From NCBI GenBank assembly GCA_900197625.1, contig FZLS01000004.1:1-64000 (forward strand): 64,000 bases of DNA, given 5' to 3'. Of the stretch, positions 50,407 through 60,077 are shown piece by piece. Every line of letters begins with the position of its first letter. Within the stretch, counting starts at the first letter, position 1. The position numbers and the translations under genes are program-made. The notes beneath the pieces were generated by a model that had not been told where the DNA came from, did not search any database, and worked only from the letters and a program-made list of their open reading frames with translations. This stretch comes from Rhodobacteraceae bacterium Water-Bin34 (GTDB taxonomy: Bacteria > Pseudomonadota > Alphaproteobacteria > Rhodobacterales > Rhodobacteraceae).

Positions 50407-53100
50407 TTAACTAGCTTTCGCAAGGTTACGAAGAACATAATGTAAAACACCACCATGTTCTAAATATTCGATCTCAACTGCTGTATCTATTCGAGATTTT
50501 AATGTAATTTCTTTCACATCCCCATTTGGAAAAGTAATATTACATGGAACTAGTGATTGGGGCTTGATGTCGCCTTCCAACTCACCAATCGAAACTGTTT
50601 CTGAACCCGTTAATCCAAGTGATTTTCTTGTATCACCATTTGTAAATTCGAAAGGAATTACTCCCATACCAACTAGATTTGAACGATGAATTCTTTCGAA
50701 GCTTTCTGCAATAACTGCAGATATCCCCAGCAAGTTCGTGCCCTTAGCAGCCCAATCACGCGAAGACCCAGCTCCATATTGTTCTCCACCAAATATAACC
50801 AGCGGAATACCTGCTTTTTTATATGCCATTGCTGCGTCATAAATAGAGGTTTTTGAACCGTCAGGTCCTTTTGTATAACCGCCCTCTACGTTATCTAGCA
50901 TCTCATTCTTTATTCGAATATTAGCAAATGTTCCACGCATCATAATCTCATGATTTCCACGTCTTGAACCATATGAATTAAATTCACGTACTGGAACTTG
51001 CCTATCTGTCAAATATTGACCAGCAGGGGTACTTTCAGCGAACCCACCCGCAGGTGAAATATGATCAGTTGTTATCATATCGCCTAAAATTGCGAGTACT
51101 TTTGCATCTTTAACATCTGAAATAACACCAGGTTCTTTTGACATTCCTTGAAAATATGGAGGATTTTGAACGTATGTTGATGCTGCTGGCCAGTCATATG
51201 TTTTAGCTTCTGTTGTGTTAACACTTTGCCACTTTTCATCGCCCTCGAATACATTTGCATACTTTGAAAGAAAAGCCTCTCGAGTAACAGTTTTTTCAAC
51301 CATTTCCGCAACTTCTTGTGTAGTTGGCCATATATCTTTCAAATATACATCATTACCTTCTTTATCTGTTCCAATTGCATCAGAGGCAAGGTTTATATCC
51401 ATTGTTCCAGCAATAGCATAAGCCACAACTAACGGTGGTGACGCCAAATAATTAGCACGAACGTCAGGAGAAATTCTTCCTTCAAAATTACGGTTACCTG
51501 AAAGCACTGCAGTTGCGACTAAATCACCTTCAGAAATTGCTTCAGATAATTCTGACTGAATTGGTCCTGAATTACCTATGCAGGTCGTACAGCCATAACC
51601 AACCAAGTTAAACCCAACTGAGTCCAGATCTTTTTGGAGATCTGCGGCTTCAAGGTATGCGGAAACTACTTGAGATCCTGGTGCAAGCGATGTTTTAACC
51701 CATGGCTTTCTGTTCAATCCAAGGGCAGCTGCTTTACGCGCTACCAAACCAGCACCAATCATTACATAAGGATTGGATGTATTTGTACATGAAGTTATTG
51801 AAGCTATTACAACTTTGCCGCTAGACATAGAATAATCTTCACCTTTTACAGCCACTTCTTTTCCAAGAGGCCTTTTGAAAGTTTCTTCCATTTCTTTTGC
51901 AAATGCTTGTTTGGCATTTGTCAGTGCAACATAATCCTGCGGTCTCTTAGGACCAGAAATAGCTGGAACAATTGTTCCCATATCTAATGCTAATGTATCA
52001 GTATAAACAGGTGCGTAGTTTTCATCACGCCAGAAACCATTTTCTTTAGCATAAGCTTCAACTAAAGCTATTCTATCTTTGTCACGCCCAGTTGTATTCA
52101 AGTAGCGAATTGTTTCATTATCAATTGGGAAAAAGCCACATGTAGCACCATATTCAGGGGCCATATTAGCTATAGTAGCCCTATCTGCTAATGGTAAAGT
52201 GTCTAAGCCTGAACCATAAAATTCAACAAATTTTCCAACAACACCTTTTTCACGTAACATTTCAACTACTTTGAGAACTAGGTCAGTACCAGTAGTTCCC
52301 TCCATCATTGCGCCAGTTAATTCAAATCCAATCACTTCTGGTATTAACATAGAAATTGGTTGTCCAAGCATTGCAGCTTCGGCTTCAATGCCACCAACAC
52401 CCCATCCTAAGACCGCAGCACCATTGACCATAGTCGTATGGCTATCTGTACCAACCAATGTATCAGGATAAGCTATCTCAACACCATTTTGATCCACATC
52501 TTTCCAAACTGTTTGCGCAAGATATTCAAGATTCACTTGGTGACAAATTCCTGTACCTGGAGGAACAACACGAAAATTATTAAACGCTTTTTGGCCCCAC
52601 TTTAAAAATGTATAGCGCTCTAAATTTCGCTCATATTCTCTATCCACATTCATTTTAAATGCACGCGGATTTCCAAACTCATCTATCATAACTGAGTGAT
52701 CAATAACTAAATCTACGGGATTTAATGGATTAATTTTTTCAGGATCTCCTCCTAGAGACATTAACCCATCTCTCATTGCAGCAAGATCCACTACAGCTGG
52801 AACGCCTGTAAAATCCTGCATAAGCACTCTTGCTGGACGGTATGCAATTTCACGTGGATTTTTACCACCTTTTAATGCCCAATCAGAAAATGCTTTGATA
52901 TCATCCACTGATACAGTTCGACCATTATCTTCAAAGCGCAACATATTTTCTAAAACAACTTTTAAAGCAGCTGGCAATTTAGAAAAATCGCCTAAACCTG
53001 CAGCAGTTGCAGCTGGAATTGAGTAGTAATCTATGGATTTTTCACCAATAGAAAGTGATTTACGTGTTTTACTGGAATCTATGCCGACTTGAACTGTCAT
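50407..53100 (-). CDS. acnA: Aconitate hydratase A
   Basis: An 897-aa citric-acid-cycle enzyme that isomerises citrate and isocitrate with a 4Fe-4S cluster. Domains 1-3 hold P-G-T-G-I-C-H-Q-V-N, D-S-H-T-T-M-V-N-G and the cluster cysteines in I-T-S-C-T-N-T-S-N-P (near 440) and Y-G-C-T-T-C-I-G-N-S-G. The C-terminal swivel domain has G-D-M-I-T-T-D-H-I-S-P and G-A-G-S-S-R-D-W-A-A-K-G. The frame is open back to 53151, but M-T-V-Q-V-G at 53100 is the family start. It is divergent from ccmA, a neighbourhood I recall from Rhodobacterales. Confidence 0.97.
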   Translation of the reverse strand: MTVQVGIDSSKTRKSLSIGEKSIDYYSIPAATAAGLGDFSKLPAALKVVLENMLRFEDNGRTVSVDDIKAFSDWALKGGKNPREIAYRPARVLMQDFTGVPAVVDLAAMRDGLMSLGGDPEKINPLNPVDLVIDHSVMIDEFGNPRAFKMNVDREYERNLERYTFLKWGQKAFNNFRVVPPGTGICHQVNLEYLAQTVWKDVDQNGVEIAYPDTLVGTDSHTTMVNGAAVLGWGVGGIEAEAAMLGQPISMLIPEVIGFELTGAMMEGTTGTDLVLKVVEMLREKGVVGKFVEFYGSGLDTLPLADRATIANMAPEYGATCGFFPIDNETIRYLNTTGRDKDRIALVEAYAKENGFWRDENYAPVYTDTLALDMGTIVPAISGPKRPQDYVALTNAKQAFAKEMEETFKRPLGKEVAVKGEDYSMSSGKVVIASITSCTNTSNPYVMIGAGLVARKAAALGLNRKPWVKTSLAPGSQVVSAYLEAADLQKDLDSVGFNLVGYGCTTCIGNSGPIQSELSEAISEGDLVATAVLSGNRNFEGRISPDVRANYLASPPLVVAYAIAGTMDINLASDAIGTDKEGNDVYLKDIWPTTQEVAEMVEKTVTREAFLSKYANVFEGDEKWQSVNTTEAKTYDWPAASTYVQNPPYFQGMSKEPGVISDVKDAKVLAILGDMITTDHISPAGGFAESTPAGQYLTDRQVPVREFNSYGSRRGNHEIMMRGTFANIRIKNEMLDNVEGGYTKGPDGSKTSIYDAAMAYKKAGIPLVIFGGEQYGAGSSRDWAAKGTNLLGISAVIAESFERIHRSNLVGMGVIPFEFTNGDTRKSLGLTGSETVSIGELEGDIKPQSLVPCNITFPNGDVKEITLKSRIDTAVEIEYLEHGGVLHYVLRNLAKAS

Positions 53101-53278
53101 TTCGGGTCTCCGATTAAGATAATTATTGGAATTATTGAGCTTATGCTTCAAAAAAACGAGTCGAGCAAGTGTTTATTGGTATGCCATTGTATACTATTTA
53201 AAATTTGATTTTACATTCAAGAGATTATCTATAATTACATCACTTCCCTATACGATAAGATTAAGTTACTTCTTAAAT

Positions 53279-53884
53279 ATGTTGTTGAAAATTAAAAATT
53301 TAGATTGCAGGCGTGGTAATAAGCTTATTATCGCCAATGTATCCTTCAATTTAAAATCTGGTGAATGCTTGATTTTGAAAGGTCCAAACGGCTCTGGAAA
53401 AACAACCTTATTAAGGTACATAGCTGGGTTATCCACAAACAACTTATTAAACGATAATATTGCGTATTCAGGACATCTTGATGGAGTTAAATCCACTTTA
53501 ACAGTTCAAGAAAATTTAAAATTTTGGTCGGGCATATATAATACTAATAATATGGCTAATGTAATCAAAACGCTTAAACTAAATGACTTCCAAAATAGGA
53601 TAGCTGGTGAACTATCAGCAGGCCAGAAACGTCGCTTAGGTTTAGCAAGAATGCTAATAACAAATGCAAAAATATGGCTAATGGATGAGCCAACTGTATC
53701 ATTAGATAAAACAACAACAACATTGATTTCTGAAATAATAACGCAACACTGTAAAGAGGGTGGAGCTGCAATCATTTCAACTCATGTAAATTTAAATTTA
53801 CCATCATCAAAGGTCTTAGATATTAGCGAGTTTAAACCAGAAATAGATAAAGAATTTGATCCTTTCCTCGAAGGTGTATTTTAA
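53279..53884 (+). CDS. ccmA: Heme exporter ATP-binding protein CcmA
   Basis: A 201-aa ABC ATPase of the cytochrome-c maturation system I, which with CcmB and CcmC releases heme-loaded CcmE. Walker A G-P-N-G-S-G-K-T-T lies near residue 35, the signature L-S-A-G-Q-K-R-R near 120, and Walker B I-W-L-M-D-E-P-T near 142. ATG 53279 is used because the longer frame to 53126 encodes no family sequence. Its stop shares a base with the ccmB start. Confidence 0.93.
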   Translation: MLLKIKNLDCRRGNKLIIANVSFNLKSGECLILKGPNGSGKTTLLRYIAGLSTNNLLNDNIAYSGHLDGVKSTLTVQENLKFWSGIYNTNNMANVIKTLKLNDFQNRIAGELSAGQKRRLGLARMLITNAKIWLMDEPTVSLDKTTTTLISEIITQHCKEGGAAIISTHVNLNLPSSKVLDISEFKPEIDKEFDPFLEGVF

Positions 53885-54534
53885 TGTGGTCATTAATTCT
53901 ACGCGATATTAGATTGGCTCTTCGCTCTGGTGGTGGGTTTGTGCTGACCTTAGCATTTTTCTTAATCGTCATAATGATTGTTCCTTTTGGGGTAGGTGCA
54001 GATTTAGGATTATTGTCACGGATAGCTCCAGGCATTCTCTGGATAGGTGCATTACTATCCTGCTTACTGTCCTTAGACAGAATTTTTCAACTCGATTGGG
54101 AGGATGGAACTCTTGAAGCATTAGCAACATCACCTATACCTCTTTCAGGCATAGCAACTGCAAAAGCAACAGCACATTGGCTTACCACAGGACTTCCAAT
54201 TACATTAGCCTCTCTTCCTTTAGGTTATTTATTAAATCTAAATCACAATTCATATTTTTTACTTCTAACATCCCTTGCAATAGGAACCCCTGCTCTTTCA
54301 TTCATTGGAACTTTTGGTGCAGCCCTTACAGTAGGAGTAAAGAGAGGTGGCCTTTTACTTTCTCTTTTGATTTTGCCATTATATATTCCAACATTAATGC
54401 TTGGAGCTCAATCAATGAGTGTAGGAACCAATAATCCTATTGAGTTATTAGCATTAATTGCCGCAATATCATTTATGTGTATTGCTCTTTTACCGTTCGC
54501 ATGCGCAATAGCACTTCGCGCAAATCTAAAATAG
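53884..54534 (+). CDS. ccmB: Heme exporter membrane protein CcmB
   Basis: A 216-aa inner-membrane protein with six helices. The D-I-R-L-A-L-R-S-G-G-G start, L-A-S-L-P-L-G-Y-L and L-I-L-P-L-Y-I-P-T-L-M-L-G-A are CcmB features. It forms the ABC-like CcmAB complex with the gene before it. It overlaps ccmA by one base and is followed 14 bases later by ccmC. Confidence 0.93.
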   Translation: MWSLILRDIRLALRSGGGFVLTLAFFLIVIMIVPFGVGADLGLLSRIAPGILWIGALLSCLLSLDRIFQLDWEDGTLEALATSPIPLSGIATAKATAHWLTTGLPITLASLPLGYLLNLNHNSYFLLLTSLAIGTPALSFIGTFGAALTVGVKRGGLLLSLLILPLYIPTLMLGAQSMSVGTNNPIELLALIAAISFMCIALLPFACAIALRANLK

Positions 54535-54548
54535 GATATCTAAGCACA

Positions 54549-55271
54549 ATGTCTTTATGGGAATACGCTAATCCAGCAAAATTTATGACTCTATCAGCTC
54601 GTATTTTACCTGCTTTAGCAATTACATCTTCTTGCCTTTTATTGATAGGACTTCTTTGGGGCTTTTTTTTTACTCCTGCAGATTACAAACAAGGGTCTAC
54701 AGTTAAAATTATCTTTTTACACGTTCCTACTGCATTGATGGCAATAAACGCATGGCTAATGATGCTTGTAGCTTCTTTAATATGGCTTATTAGACGTCAC
54801 CACGTTTCTGCATTAGCCGCAAAAGCTGCCGCTCCTATTGGAATAACCATGACACTTATTGCTATTGCAACTGGTGCTATATGGGGAAAGCCTATGTGGG
54901 GAACCTATTGGGCGTGGGACCCTCGATTAACTTCATTTATGATATTGTTAGTATTTTATTTTGGCTATTTAGCTTTATGGGAAGCAATAGAAGATAAAGA
55001 CACTGCTGCAGATCTAACATCGATTTTATGCATAGTGGGCTCTGTTTTTGCATTATTATCAAGATATGCAGTAAATTTTTGGTCACAAGGTCTTCATCAA
55101 GGTGCTTCTTTGTCACTTGATAAAGAACAACATGTTGACAATGCATTTTATTTCCCACTTTTGGTATGTATTGCAGGTATGGTTTTATTATTTGTAACTT
55201 TAGTTTTGATACGCACTAGAACAGAAATCAGATTACGTCGCTTATTAACACTTCGGTTGAGGAATAGTTAA
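54549..55271 (+). CDS. ccmC: Heme-handling protein CcmC
   Basis: A 240-aa membrane protein of the heme-handling family that attaches heme to CcmE. The tryptophan-rich loop W-G-K-P-M-W-G-T-Y-W-A-W-D-P-R-L-T (WWD domain) lies between helices 3 and 4. Histidine ligands are in L-H-V-P-T-A-L and W-S-Q-G-L-H-Q-G-A-S. The start M-S-L-W-E-Y-A-N-P at 54549 begins the family sequence; the open frame to 54477 runs into ccmB. Confidence 0.94.
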   Translation: MSLWEYANPAKFMTLSARILPALAITSSCLLLIGLLWGFFFTPADYKQGSTVKIIFLHVPTALMAINAWLMMLVASLIWLIRRHHVSALAAKAAAPIGITMTLIAIATGAIWGKPMWGTYWAWDPRLTSFMILLVFYFGYLALWEAIEDKDTAADLTSILCIVGSVFALLSRYAVNFWSQGLHQGASLSLDKEQHVDNAFYFPLLVCIAGMVLLFVTLVLIRTRTEIRLRRLLTLRLRNS

Positions 55272-55272
55272 G

Positions 55273-55428
55273 ATGTTTGAACTTGATAAATATGCAGACA
55301 CTGTACTCACAGCATATGCTGTTTCAATATTACTTCTTGGAGTGCTAGTTTGGACAACATTGTCGAAATCAAAAAAAATAAAGAATGCACTAAATTCTCA
55401 AGAAAACAAATCTAATGAAAAACATTAA
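55273..55428 (+). CDS. ccmD: Heme exporter protein CcmD
   Basis: A 51-aa single-helix membrane protein encoded 1 base after ccmC. It starts M-F-E-L-D-K-Y-A-D-T-V-L-T-A-Y-A, the expected CcmD N-terminus, then has one hydrophobic helix (about 10-29) and a lysine-rich cytosolic tail. CcmD holds CcmA-B-C together with CcmE. Its last 14 bases overlap the start of ccmG. Confidence 0.85.
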   Translation: MFELDKYADTVLTAYAVSILLLGVLVWTTLSKSKKIKNALNSQENKSNEKH

Positions 55429-55942
55429 ACCACTCTATCTTATACCACCCTTCATTTTTTTTATTTTAGCGATTATTATGTTTATAGGGCTTGGTAGAGA
55501 CAAACCAAATGAATTACCAAGTGCAATGATTGGTCGTTATGCACCTGATTTAACGATTACTCCACTCTCAAGCTTACCATTTTTGGACAAAACACATCTC
55601 AAATCACCTAATATTAAAATTGTTAACTTTTGGGCAAGCTGGTGTGCACCTTGCCGAGTTGAACACCCAAATATTCAACAATTATCAGACCTTGGCTTTA
55701 TGGTTTACGGCATTAATTATAAAGATAAAGCACCTCAAGCTTTACAGTTCCTCAACTCACTTGGTAACCCATATGAACGAATTGGCAGTGATGAAGGGCG
55801 AACTGGATTAGACTGGGGTTTATATGGTGTACCTGAAACCTTTATCATTGATAATGAAGGTAAAGTCCTATTACGGCATGCGGGTCCAATTACTAATAAA
55901 ATCATGACAAATGAAATTTTGCCAGTATTGACCAATCAATAA
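55415..55942 (+). CDS. ccmG: Thiol:disulfide interchange protein CcmG (DsbE)
   Basis: A 175-aa membrane-anchored periplasmic thioredoxin that reduces apocytochrome c cysteines. One N-terminal helix (about 7-27) precedes the thioredoxin fold with W-A-S-W-C-A-P-C-R-V-E-H and the acidic-loop motif L-D-W-G-L-Y-G-V-P-E-T-F-I typical of CcmG. It completes ccmABCDG; ccmE, ccmF, ccmH and ccmI are not in the window. The 220 bases that follow hold no clear element. Confidence 0.94.
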   Translation: MKNIKPLYLIPPFIFFILAIIMFIGLGRDKPNELPSAMIGRYAPDLTITPLSSLPFLDKTHLKSPNIKIVNFWASWCAPCRVEHPNIQQLSDLGFMVYGINYKDKAPQALQFLNSLGNPYERIGSDEGRTGLDWGLYGVPETFIIDNEGKVLLRHAGPITNKIMTNEILPVLTNQ

Positions 55943-56164
55943 CACTTTTATGAGAAAAAAGACTTAAAACTAATTCAGTTTGATAAATAGTTTTCCTAAC
56001 AAAACCAAAAGTTTAAACTCACATTTTTTAAAAAAGCTATAAATGTGAAAAAAATACTGCTATTAAGTATAAATCAAAATATTTTTCTTAAATATAAATA
56101 TATCTAGCATTAAATACGAATTATATTCTATATTAGGGTAAATTTAAGTTTGCTAGGGAATAAA

Positions 56165-57583
56165 ATGAAGCATTTTCCAATTTTTATTACAGTAGAAGGA
56201 CGTCGTATTATTATATCTGGTGGCCAAGAAGCGGCTTTGGCTAAACTAAGATTGTTATTAAAAACTTCTGCTTCTATCACTGTTTATGCTGAAGACATTC
56301 ATAAAGACATTATGAAACTTGCAACTGAAGGAAAGATAACAATTGTAAATAGAGCTTTGGCAAAAGGAGATGCAATATGCGCAACTTTATTTTATGGGGC
56401 CAATGAAGATAAGATTGAAGATGCAAGAAGTGCTAAAATTGCACGTGAAGAAGGTGCATTAATTAACATAGTTGATAACTTAAATGATAGTCAATTTATA
56501 ACACCAGCAATCGTTGATCGTGATCCTGTGACTATAGCAATTGGAACAGAAGGAGCCGCGCCTGTCTTAGCAAGAGCAATAAAGTCAGATCTTGAAAAAA
56601 CTCTTCCAGCACATCTTGGAATACTAGCCAAAATTGGTAAGGCATTTAGAGAAAATGTGAATATTCTTCCAATGGGTCGTATACGGCGAGATTTTTGGAC
56701 AGAATTTTACTTTAAAAAAGGACCTGAAGCACTCGAATTCAACGGCATAGCTGGAATTGAAAAATCACTGCAATCTCTTTTAAATGTGTTTAAATCAAAA
56801 AAAACAGCCGAGGGGCATGCTGTTTTTGTGAGTGCAGGTCCCGGCGATCCAGATCTCTTAACATTAAAAGCAAGAAAAGAATTAGATATTGCAGATGTAA
56901 TAATCCATGATCGCCTGATAAGTAATGAAATTCTTGAATTAGCAAGGCGTGAAGCAGTTATCATCAATGCTGGGAAAGAAGGATTTGGGCCATCAATTTC
57001 ACAAAATGAAATTAATGATTTAATCATAGAACACGCTCTAAAAGGTGCTCGAGTAGTACGCCTGAAAGGTGGTGATTGCAGCATTTATGGTCGTCTTGAT
57101 GAAGAAATTGATGCAATAAGTAAATTTGGGATTAATTACCATATTATACCAGGCATCACTGCTGCTTCAGCTTCTGCAGCAGTGATAAAACAATCTTTAA
57201 CTAAGCGTAATCGTAATGGCTCAATAAGCTTTTTGACTGGTCATGACATGAAAGGATATGCAGATTATGATTGGCAAAAGCTAGCAAAGAAGAACTCAAT
57301 TGTAGCTATTTACATGGGTAAAAAAGCATCTCGATTCATTCAAGGAAGATTGATTATGCATGGCGCTGATCCAAAAACCCCAATAAGTTTAATCGAAAAT
57401 GTTTCCAAAAAAAATCAACGGATATTCTCCACAACACTTTCAGAACTTCCAAAATGTATTTTACAATATGACATCTCAGGCCCTGTGCTGACACTTTATG
57501 GCTTAGCACCTCGAGAAGCATCACATGTAACTGCATTCATTGACCATCCAAACGATATGCCCAGTGAGATGGAATTAGCATAA
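56165..57583 (+). CDS. cysG: Siroheme synthase CysG (trifunctional)
   Basis: A 472-aa fusion that turns uroporphyrinogen III into siroheme, the cofactor of the sulfite reductase encoded two genes later. The N-terminal dehydrogenase/ferrochelatase domain has a Rossmann loop I-I-I-S-G-G-Q-E-A-A-L-A-K near 12. The C-terminal SAM methyltransferase domain (from about 220) has V-S-A-G-P-G-D-P-D-L-L-T-L-K-A, V-V-R-L-K-G-G-D and F-L-T-G-H. ATG 56165 has AGGGA 6 nt upstream. The stop overlaps the next start in TAATG. Confidence 0.94.
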   Translation: MKHFPIFITVEGRRIIISGGQEAALAKLRLLLKTSASITVYAEDIHKDIMKLATEGKITIVNRALAKGDAICATLFYGANEDKIEDARSAKIAREEGALINIVDNLNDSQFITPAIVDRDPVTIAIGTEGAAPVLARAIKSDLEKTLPAHLGILAKIGKAFRENVNILPMGRIRRDFWTEFYFKKGPEALEFNGIAGIEKSLQSLLNVFKSKKTAEGHAVFVSAGPGDPDLLTLKARKELDIADVIIHDRLISNEILELARREAVIINAGKEGFGPSISQNEINDLIIEHALKGARVVRLKGGDCSIYGRLDEEIDAISKFGINYHIIPGITAASASAAVIKQSLTKRNRNGSISFLTGHDMKGYADYDWQKLAKKNSIVAIYMGKKASRFIQGRLIMHGADPKTPISLIENVSKKNQRIFSTTLSELPKCILQYDISGPVLTLYGLAPREASHVTAFIDHPNDMPSEMELA

Positions 57584-57885
57584 TGTCAAATACACAACCA
57601 AATAAAGTTATAACTGCAAACCACTTATTAAATGGCAATGTAGTTTATTTAAATTCACAATTTGATTGGGTTAATAGACTCAGTGATGCAAAAGTTTTTA
57701 CGGATGAGACCTCGATTGAAGAGGCAATCATAAATGCAAATAGTCAACAACATGTTGTTGTTGGAGTTTATTCAATCAACATAGCTGTATTAAATGAAAT
57801 TATAACTCCAAAACATTTTCGTGAGCAGTTTAGAAACAAAGGCCCATCTAATTACAATCATGGCAAACAATCGGAGGTTTTATAA
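57583..57885 (+). CDS. DUF2849 family protein
   Basis: A 100-aa small protein matching the alphaproteobacterial DUF2849 family: V-I-T-A-N-H-L-L-N-G-N-V-V-Y-L, W-V-N-R-L-S-D-A, and I-T-P-K-H-F-R-E-Q-F-R-N-K-G-P-S near the end. It always seems to lie between cysG and cysI in relatives, so it probably assists sulfite reductase, though its reaction is unknown. TAATG overlaps join it to both neighbours. Confidence 0.85.
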   Translation: MSNTQPNKVITANHLLNGNVVYLNSQFDWVNRLSDAKVFTDETSIEEAIINANSQQHVVVGVYSINIAVLNEIITPKHFREQFRNKGPSNYNHGKQSEVL

Positions 57886-59573
57886 TGTATAATTATACAG
57901 AGTTTGATGATGCTTTTATTAAAGCAAGAAATTCCCAATTTCGCAATCAAGTTAAAAGACGGATTGATGGGAATTTAACCGAAGATGAATTTAAACCACT
58001 ACGTCTCATGAACGGATTATACTTACAATTACATGCCTATATGCTCAGAGTGGCTATTCCATATGGCACTTTAAATAGCTCTCAAATGGAAAAGCTTGCT
58101 ATAATTGCAGATCGTTGGGACAAAGGATATGGACATTTTACAACTCGCCAAAATATACAATTTAATTGGCCAAAATTGAATGACGTTCCCGACATATTAG
58201 ATGCTTTAGCAGAAGTAAAAATGCATGCCATTCAAACTAGCGGTAATACTATTAGAAATGTAACAGCAGATCACTTTTCTGGAGCAGCTTCAGACGAAAC
58301 TGTAGACCCTCGACCATACGCGGAACTTATCCGTCAATGGTCAACTGATCATCCAGAATTCCAATTCTTACCAAGAAAATTCAAAGTGGCTATAACAGGA
58401 TCAAAAAATGATCGGGCTGTTATTCGTGCTCACGATATTGGGCTTCGTATATTGCGTCGCAACGAAAAGCTCGGGTTTGAAATTATAGTTGGGGGCGGCT
58501 TAGGGCGCACACCAATGATTGGAAAGATAATCCATGAGTTTTTACCTGTCTCAGATATCTTACCTTATTTAGAAGCAGTGGTTAGCGTTTGGAATACATT
58601 GGGACGTAGAGATAATAAATATAAAGCAAGAATAAAAATTACAGTTCATGAGCATGGTATAAAATCCATCAAACAACTAGTTCAAAAGCGCTATAATGAA
58701 ATTAGACCAAATTTCACTGGTGTAGACCCAGATTTGCTAGAACAAATTAATTCTGCATTTGCTCCTCCAATCTTCAAATCAGCGGATACAACTGGCTTTA
58801 AATATACTTACGAAAATGATGTGTTATTTAGATCTTGGGTAGATACAAATACACAAAAACATAAAGAATCTGACTATGCGATTACTTCAATAAGCTTAAA
58901 AGCACATGGCAAAACTCCTGGTGACGCGAGCTCAGAACAAATGAAGTTAATCGCTGACATTGCTAGGCTTTATGCACATGATGAAATTCGTATAAGTCAT
59001 GAACAAAATATTATTCTACCTCATGTGCACAAGTCAGACTTGCCCAGAGTTTATGATTTACTAAGGACTAAAAATTTAAATACGGCTAATATTGGATTAA
59101 TCTCTGACATAATTGCTTGTCCAGGTATGGATTATTGTGCACTTGCAACTGCCCGATCAATACCAATTGCACAAGAAATATCCATGCGCTTCGATGATTT
59201 GAAATTGGAACATGAGGTTGGGCATATCCAAATAAAAATATCTGGCTGTATAAATGCATGTGGGCATCACCATGTTGGGCATATTGGGGTTTTAGGTTTA
59301 GACCGTGCAGGTGTTGAAAATTACCAAATAACACTTGGAGGCGATGCAACAGAAACTGCTAAAATCGGTGAACGAGCTGGCCCTGGATTTTCAGCTGAAC
59401 AAATAGTTCCAGCGGTAGAAAGAATTATTTTAGCTTATCTAGATATACGAATGAATAAAAGTGAAAGCTTTATTGAAACATTTCAACGCTTGGGTATAGC
59501 GCCCTTTAAAAAAGCATTATATCCAAATTTAAAGCAATCAGTAAAAATAGAAAACCAAGGGAAAGCAGCATGA
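57885..59573 (+). CDS. cysI: Siroheme-dependent sulfite reductase (CysI-like)
   Basis: A 562-aa nitrite/sulfite reductase that makes sulfide from sulfite. The siroheme arginine region is Y-G-H-F-T-T-R-Q-N-I-Q-F near 85. The 4Fe-4S cysteines are in A-C-P-G-M-D-Y-C-A-L-A and I-S-G-C-I-N-A-C-G-H-H near 450. No flavoprotein subunit (cysJ) is nearby, which suggests ferredoxin as donor, as in other alphaproteobacterial operons of this kind. It is linked to siroheme synthase and DUF2849. Nitrite reduction is a less likely role because no nitrogen genes are adjacent. Confidence 0.9.
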   Translation: MYNYTEFDDAFIKARNSQFRNQVKRRIDGNLTEDEFKPLRLMNGLYLQLHAYMLRVAIPYGTLNSSQMEKLAIIADRWDKGYGHFTTRQNIQFNWPKLNDVPDILDALAEVKMHAIQTSGNTIRNVTADHFSGAASDETVDPRPYAELIRQWSTDHPEFQFLPRKFKVAITGSKNDRAVIRAHDIGLRILRRNEKLGFEIIVGGGLGRTPMIGKIIHEFLPVSDILPYLEAVVSVWNTLGRRDNKYKARIKITVHEHGIKSIKQLVQKRYNEIRPNFTGVDPDLLEQINSAFAPPIFKSADTTGFKYTYENDVLFRSWVDTNTQKHKESDYAITSISLKAHGKTPGDASSEQMKLIADIARLYAHDEIRISHEQNIILPHVHKSDLPRVYDLLRTKNLNTANIGLISDIIACPGMDYCALATARSIPIAQEISMRFDDLKLEHEVGHIQIKISGCINACGHHHVGHIGVLGLDRAGVENYQITLGGDATETAKIGERAGPGFSAEQIVPAVERIILAYLDIRMNKSESFIETFQRLGIAPFKKALYPNLKQSVKIENQGKAA

Positions 59574-59623
59574 ACAACAAAGTTCACATTACTTATAAAA
59601 CCATCAAATTATTACAGGAATAA
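59570..59623 (+). pseudogene. 17-codon ORF at the expected position of cysH
   Basis: An ATG overlaps the cysI stop (ATGA), exactly as a translationally coupled next gene would, but the frame ends after 17 codons (M-N-N-K-V-H ... L-L-Q-E). In relatives, cysH (PAPS or APS reductase) lies here between cysI and DUF934. The remainder may be the trace of a cysH deletion. No CysH sequence is left, so this is inference from position. Confidence 0.35.
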
Positions 59624-59626
59624 ACA

Positions 59627-60043
59627 ATGAATAAAATTGTTTCTGATTTAGGCTTTAGATCTTTGGATAATATAATAATTTACGAAAACTGGAGTAATTT
59701 TTCAGCGTCAGCTACATCCATTGATTTACCTCCAGATGCAGATTTGAGTTTATTTAAAGGTAATTTGAATAAATTCAAAATAATACGTATTGATTTTCCA
59801 ACATTCGCTGATGGTCGCGGATTTACACTTGCAAAACTAATTCGCACACGTGGATTTACAGGCCATTTGCGTGCAAAAGGGCATATTATTTCAGACCAAT
59901 ATGCAATGCTTAGAAGATCTGGCTTTGATGATGTTGAAATATCTCAAAATCTTGCTGAGCGGCAACCTGAAGCAGAATGGCTTTTTCGTAGCAATTGGAA
60001 AAAACACTATTACCAAAACCGTCTTGGCTTTAAAAAATGCTAA
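59627..60043 (+). CDS. DUF934 family protein (sulfite-reduction operon)
   Basis: A 138-aa protein with DUF934 features: I-D-F-P-T-F-A-D-G-R-G-F-T-L-A-K-L-I-R, G-F-T-G-H-L-R-A-K-G-H-I-I-S-D-Q-Y-A-M-L-R-R-S-G-F-D. DUF934 proteins accompany sulfate and sulfite assimilation genes, and I recall a proposed link to electron transfer to CysI. It ends the cysG operon, 54 bases after cysI. The first part resembles the usual M-x-L-I-V-x-D start. Confidence 0.85.
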   Translation: MNKIVSDLGFRSLDNIIIYENWSNFSASATSIDLPPDADLSLFKGNLNKFKIIRIDFPTFADGRGFTLAKLIRTRGFTGHLRAKGHIISDQYAMLRRSGFDDVEISQNLAERQPEAEWLFRSNWKKHYYQNRLGFKKC

Positions 60044-60077
60044 CGTTATGGAATTTTTGAAATTTATTATATAATGA

